Shown: one piece after another, positions 48,299 to 51,743 of the stretch
Layout of the letters: the number at the start of each line of letters is the position of its first letter
Position numbering within the stretch: the first letter of the stretch is position 1
Assembly: GCA_965657575.1 (NCBI GenBank)
Contig: CBFHOK010000010.1
Span: 1-51,743 of the forward strand
DNA from: CAJXVY01 sp965657575
GTDB taxonomy: Bacteria > Actinomycetota > Actinomycetes > Actinomycetales > Microbacteriaceae
DNA: 51,743 bases
Direction of reading: 5' to 3'
Program-made: the position numbers and the translations under genes
The notes under the pieces: generated by a model
The model's database searches: none
What the model saw: the letters and a program-made list of their open reading frames with translations, nothing else
What the model was told of the DNA's origin: nothing

Positions 48299-49321
48299 AT
48301 GAGAAAAAGCGCAGTTATTGCGGCAAGTTTGGGAATCGCCCTAACTTTGTCGGCATGTGCGGCTGAAGAGCCAGCAGCTGATGTGTCAGATGACACCTCA
48401 ACCGAAACCGAGACCGAGGAGACCCCAACAGGTCGCGACGCATGGCCAGAGTCATTGGTTTTCACCCTCACCCCATCGCAGGAAGCTGGTGGTTTGATTG
48501 AAACCGCTGAGCCACTTGCAGCGCTGCTAGAAGCAGAGCTCGGTGTTGAGATTGAGCCATTGGTTCCTTCTGACTACGCAGGTGTTATCGCAGCTTTGGC
48601 ATCAGGTCAGGCTCAGATCGCCGGTGGACTCGGACCAAATCAGATGGTGCAGGCCGAGGACCAGGCAGACGCAACCTTGATTTTGCAGGCCGAGCGTTAC
48701 GGTTCATTCACATACGTAACTCAGTGGCTAACTAATGACCCAGACACCTTCTGTGACGACACTCCAGTTGCCGACGAAGATGGCTACCTGTTCTGCAACG
48801 GTGTTCTAGATGCTGAAATGGGCCCTATTGGTGCCGACAAACTGCCATTGATTGCAGGTCAAACAGTTTCATTTGTTGACCAGGGGTCAACAAGTGGTTA
48901 CCTAATCCCATCCCTTCAGTTGCTTGAGGCAGGCGTTGACCCAGTTGACGACATCGACGTAATCTTCGCCGGTGGTCACGATGCATCTGTTCAGGCTGTT
49001 TATGACGGAGACGCAATTGTTGGAACATCATTCAACGACGCTCGTGGAAACATCGAGGAGACAAGCCCAGATGTTGGCGAGAAGGTAGTTGTTTGGGGTT
49101 GGTCAGGACCCATCCCTAACGATGGCTTCGCAGTTGCAGGAGACCTGCCAGAGGATCTGAAGCAGGCAATCACAGACGCATTTGTTTCAATTGCCTCGAC
49201 CGAGGAGGGAAACGCCCTTCTGCAGGAGCTTTACTCAATTGATGATGTAAAGCCAGTTGAAGATGGCGTTTACGAGGTAATTCGTCAGCTGGATATCCAG
49301 TTGGGTGACATCCTCGGATAA
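48299..49321 (+). CDS. phnD: Phosphate/phosphonate ABC transporter binding lipoprotein, PhnD-like
   Basis: 340 residues from ATG 48299 (or TTG 48296), which has GGAAAGG about 8 nt upstream; a longer frame from 48242 lacks a ribosome site. A lipoprotein signal ends in LTLSAC, followed by an acidic threonine/glutamate-rich linker. The mature part is a type II binding protein of the PhnD family, with PSDYAGVIAALASGQAQIAGGLGPN, TVSFVDQGSTSGYLIPSLQLL and the GGHDASVQAVYDGDA motif. The family binds phosphonates, phosphite, hypophosphite or phosphate; which one cannot be told. Confidence 0.9.
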   Translation: MRKSAVIAASLGIALTLSACAAEEPAADVSDDTSTETETEETPTGRDAWPESLVFTLTPSQEAGGLIETAEPLAALLEAELGVEIEPLVPSDYAGVIAALASGQAQIAGGLGPNQMVQAEDQADATLILQAERYGSFTYVTQWLTNDPDTFCDDTPVADEDGYLFCNGVLDAEMGPIGADKLPLIAGQTVSFVDQGSTSGYLIPSLQLLEAGVDPVDDIDVIFAGGHDASVQAVYDGDAIVGTSFNDARGNIEETSPDVGEKVVVWGWSGPIPNDGFAVAGDLPEDLKQAITDAFVSIASTEEGNALLQELYSIDDVKPVEDGVYEVIRQLDIQLGDILG

Positions 49322-49333
49322 TAACCAAACTAC

Positions 49334-49373
49334 AATCAGACCACTGTCTTTTGGCAGTGGTCTGATTTGTTTG
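49334..49373 (+). terminator. Strong hairpin between phnD and phnC
   Basis: AATCAGACCACTG (49334-49346) pairs perfectly over 13 bp with CAGTGGTCTGATT (49355-49367) around TCTTTTGG, followed by TTGTTT. It would act as a partial terminator or mRNA stabiliser, raising the binding protein above the other subunits. Confidence 0.65.
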
Positions 49374-49386
49374 GCCCAGGAGCGAG

Positions 49387-50157
49387 ATGATTAGTTTCAA
49401 AAACGCCACCGTTGAATACACCGCTGGCGTAAAGGCACTTGACAACCTAAACCTCGAAATCAAAGAGGGTGAGTTTGTTGTCGTTGTTGGACTAAGTGGT
49501 GCTGGTAAATCAACACTTATTCGAACAATCAACAATCTTGTTCCGCTGAGCTCGGGTGAGCTATATGTCGATGGCGAGGCAGTTCACGATCTGTCTCGAA
49601 AAAAGATGCGTGCGCTGCGCTCGAGAATCGGCATGATTTTTCAAGGCTTCAACCTTGTTGACCGAGCGAGTGTGATTCAAAACGTTCTGATGGGGAGAGT
49701 TTTTAAACTCCCCACTTGGAGGACAGTCTTTGGTGCGTATCCAAAAAAGGATCAGCAGATTGCAGCTGAGGCACTCAATCGAGTTGGCATGCTAGACCGT
49801 GCATACTCCAGAGCAACTGACTTGAGTGGCGGACAGCGTCAACGTGTAGGAATTGCCAGAGCTCTGGCTCAGGAGCCGAAGGTGATACTGGCGGATGAGC
49901 CAGTTGCCTCACTTGACCCACCAACATCACATGCTGTGATGCAGCACCTGCAAAAAATCAATCAAGACTTGGGCATCACGACAATTGTCAACCTTCACTT
50001 TTTGGATTTGGCAACTGCATACGGTGAGCGAGTAATTGGTCTGCGTGAGGGCAAGTTGGTTTTTGATGGACCAGGAAGCGAATGCACGCCGGAGGTCTTC
50101 GAAGGAATCTATGGCAGAAGCCTCACCGCCGATGACACCTTGAGCGAGGAAGCCTAG
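49387..50157 (+). CDS. phnC: Phosphonate/phosphate ABC transporter ATPase PhnC
   Basis: 256-residue ATP-binding subunit. Walker A is GLSGAGKSTL near 37-46, the Q-loop lies in MIFQGFNLVDRASV, the ABC signature is LSGGQRQRVGIARAL, and Walker B is VILADEPVASLD. The GFNLVDRASVIQNVLMGR segment is typical of PhnC. ATG start, 65 nt after the phnD stop and beyond the hairpin. Confidence 0.95.
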   Translation: MISFKNATVEYTAGVKALDNLNLEIKEGEFVVVVGLSGAGKSTLIRTINNLVPLSSGELYVDGEAVHDLSRKKMRALRSRIGMIFQGFNLVDRASVIQNVLMGRVFKLPTWRTVFGAYPKKDQQIAAEALNRVGMLDRAYSRATDLSGGQRQRVGIARALAQEPKVILADEPVASLDPPTSHAVMQHLQKINQDLGITTIVNLHFLDLATAYGERVIGLREGKLVFDGPGSECTPEVFEGIYGRSLTADDTLSEEA

Positions 50158-50161
50158 TTAA

Positions 50162-50959
50162 ATGAGCTCCACTCAGGTCAAGCTTCCAAAGAAACCGGGT
50201 ATCCCCGGAGGGATAATCTTTTCACTCGTCTTTGCTTTTGTTTTGACCGTGGTGACGATGATCACCGTTGAGTTTTCACTCACTGAGATCTTTTCTAATT
50301 TTGGAAGACGAAACCTTGTCACAGATGGCCTTCTAAGCCCAGACCTCACTCAGATATTCTCCGAGAGGTCGCTCTCGGCTTTTATTGAAACCCTGCAGCT
50401 GGCTGTCTTGGGAACTGTTTTGGGTGGCGGGGCGTCTTTGTTGATGGCCTATTGGGCAACTGAGTTTGGAAACCCCATTCGCTGGTTGAGGTTTCTGATT
50501 CGAACCTTTAACAACATCGTTCGCTCGATTCCTGATCTGTTGTGGGCATTGTTGTTTGTCACGGCGGTGGGGATTGGAATCCTGCCTGGACTGTTGGCTT
50601 TGTTTTTCTTCTCGATGGCGGTTGTCACAAAGCTAACCAGTGACACTTTGGACGGCATCGACATGGGTCCAATCGAGGCCGCTCAAGCGAGTGGTAGTGG
50701 GCAGATAGCGATGCTGAGAACAGCTGTGTTGCCACAAATCCTCCCCTCCTACACCTCCTTCGTGCTCTATGGTTTCGAACTGAACTTGCGAGCAAGTGCT
50801 GTTTTGGGTCTGGTCGGTGCCGGCGGAATTGGCTCCCGAATTGAGTTTTTTCGCTCTCGCGGAGACTGGAGTGAGGTCTGGGGATTGGTTTTGATGTTCT
50901 TCCTGGTCGTGTTCTTGGTTGAGAGATTCTCGGTGACTATTCGCAGGAGGCTTGTTTGA
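50162..50959 (+). CDS. phnE: Phosphonate/phosphate ABC transporter permease PhnE
   Basis: 265-residue membrane subunit with about six spans. The permease coupling loop is GPIEAAQASGSGQIAMLRTAVLPQILPSY, and the PhnE hallmark ELNLRASAVLGLVGAGGIGSRI follows. It lies 4 nt after phnC and overlaps the second permease gene (TTGA). Confidence 0.94.
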   Translation: MSSTQVKLPKKPGIPGGIIFSLVFAFVLTVVTMITVEFSLTEIFSNFGRRNLVTDGLLSPDLTQIFSERSLSAFIETLQLAVLGTVLGGGASLLMAYWATEFGNPIRWLRFLIRTFNNIVRSIPDLLWALLFVTAVGIGILPGLLALFFFSMAVVTKLTSDTLDGIDMGPIEAAQASGSGQIAMLRTAVLPQILPSYTSFVLYGFELNLRASAVLGLVGAGGIGSRIEFFRSRGDWSEVWGLVLMFFLVVFLVERFSVTIRRRLV

Positions 50960-51743
50960 GTAATCTAAGCCTTCCCAAAAAACCAGTTGATTACTTTCGC
51001 AACATAACCACACTCGTCATTGCTGTTGCTGTTATTTGGTCTTTGATTGGTCTTGAGATCAAATGGGAGAGATTGATTGACCTTCCAGCGGATATGTTTT
51101 TGATCGGCACCTTGATGTTTGGAAATATGGACATTGCCGATTTCCCAAACCTTGCAGGGGCTATGTGGGAATCGATTTCAATTGCGTGGGTCGGGACTCT
51201 GATTGCCGCCCTATTTGCGATACCACTTGCATTCTTAGCAGCAGAAAATCTGGTCGGAAGACCAATTGCCTGGGTGGTTCGTCAGCTGTTCAATATCCTG
51301 CGTGCTGTTCCAGAGGTAATCCTCGCTATTGCCCTGATACCTATTTTTGGGCTTACCCCGCTCACTGGTGTTTTGGCAATTGGAATTGGTTCGATTGGAA
51401 CACTTGGAAAGCTTTTCTATGAGGTAATCGAGTCAATCAAAAAAGAGCCCTTGGAGGCAGCCGATGCGGTTGGCGCAAACAAACTTGTCCGCTTCCGCTG
51501 GGGAGTATTACCGCAGGTTATGCCAGAGATGACTTCTTTCGTTCTCTACAGGTTTGAAGTGAATATTCGTGCCAGTGCCGTGATGGGCTTGATTGGTGCC
51601 GGAGGAATTGGAAACGATGTCGCGCTTGCTCTTCGATTCAAAGACTGGGAGGTTGCAGGAATGGGTTTATTGATTGTGATTGTCGGAACAATCCTGGTTG
51701 ATGCAATCTCAGGTGCTGCAAGGAAGCAGATTATTAAGGGATC
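50956..51743 (+). CDS. Second PhnE-type permease, 5' part
   Basis: Open from TTG 50956 to the window end (262 complete codons). The start overlaps the first permease stop and has GCAGGAGG upstream. The protein has hydrophobic spans, RAVPEVILAIALIPIFG, the coupling loop EPLEAADAVGANKLVRFRWGVLPQVMPEM, and FEVNIRASAVMGLIGAGGIGND, so it is a full PhnE homologue rather than a frameshift copy. It probably pairs with the first permease as a heterodimer. The gene is cut by the window end near its C-terminus. Confidence 0.93.
   Translation, partial: MSNLSLPKKPVDYFRNITTLVIAVAVIWSLIGLEIKWERLIDLPADMFLIGTLMFGNMDIADFPNLAGAMWESISIAWVGTLIAALFAIPLAFLAAENLVGRPIAWVVRQLFNILRAVPEVILAIALIPIFGLTPLTGVLAIGIGSIGTLGKLFYEVIESIKKEPLEAADAVGANKLVRFRWGVLPQVMPEMTSFVLYRFEVNIRASAVMGLIGAGGIGNDVALALRFKDWEVAGMGLLIVIVGTILVDAISGAARKQIIKG

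Noticed and set aside
50162..51743. Possible frameshifted single permease
   Set aside because: Each frame carries its own complete set of PhnE motifs and its own ribosome site, so these are two permease genes, a known layout for this transporter class.

Overview
The window looks like a chromosomal segment of a moderate-GC actinobacterium, most likely a small-genome freshwater member of Microbacteriaceae (Rhodoluna/Aquiluna type). The basis is gene content and order: an actinobacterial system II cytochrome c cluster preceded by a histidine phosphatase, menaquinone genes mixed with DUF4229 and PLDc_N proteins, the conserved tRNA-Thr/tRNA-Met/hadAB/tRNA-Trp/secE/nusG/rplKA block, class Ib nrdHIEF, frequent GTG/TTG starts and many leaderless promoters. 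The taxonomic call is inference. No phage, IS element, CRISPR array or origin is visible.

Layout. 1-1718: end of a small multidrug export protein and a short archaeal-type aspartyl-tRNA synthetase. 1775-6190: histidine phosphatase, ResA, CcdA, ResB and CcsB in overlapping order (cytochrome c maturation). 6175-16711: menaquinone synthesis (menC, menB, menE, menA, menD, menF, menG), a polyprenyl diphosphate synthase for the side chain, and an FprA-type ferredoxin reductase. 16799-19379: ManA, YajQ and a LacI regulator. 19446-26295: tRNA-Tyr, an MMPL transporter, two tandem GH13 alpha-glucosidases and a divergent sugar-binding lipoprotein; TGTAA-N4-TTACA palindromes link the LacI gene to this sugar locus.

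26346-32203: tRNA-Thr, tRNA-Met, hadA, hadB, murB, an aminotransferase, tRNA-Trp, secE, nusG, rplK, rplA and a terminator. 32201-36840: a PfkB kinase, two unknown membrane proteins, a HAD hydrolase, a glutaredoxin and a DEAD-box helicase. 36841-37951: L10 leader with attenuator, rplJ, rplL, terminator. 37951-42673: ZupT and the nrdHIEF operon, which ends in an unlisted 15-residue cysteine-rich peptide with a perfect ribosome binding site. 43055-45976: a PCu(A)C copper chaperone, a Tat-exported DyP peroxidase and an MFS transporter. 45969-48100: deoC and gnd. 48299-51743: a phosphonate/phosphate-type ABC transporter (phnD, phnC, phnE, second phnE cut by the window end) behind a Pho-box-like direct repeat and an unexplained perfect palindrome.

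The most novel-looking items are the CXC-N4-CXC micropeptide behind nrdF, a symmetric menC/menB promoter in which two leaderless genes share one overlapping -10 element, and a set of 13 genes whose start codon lies exactly 6-7 nt after a TANNNT hexamer. No large undescribed multi-gene system is evident.
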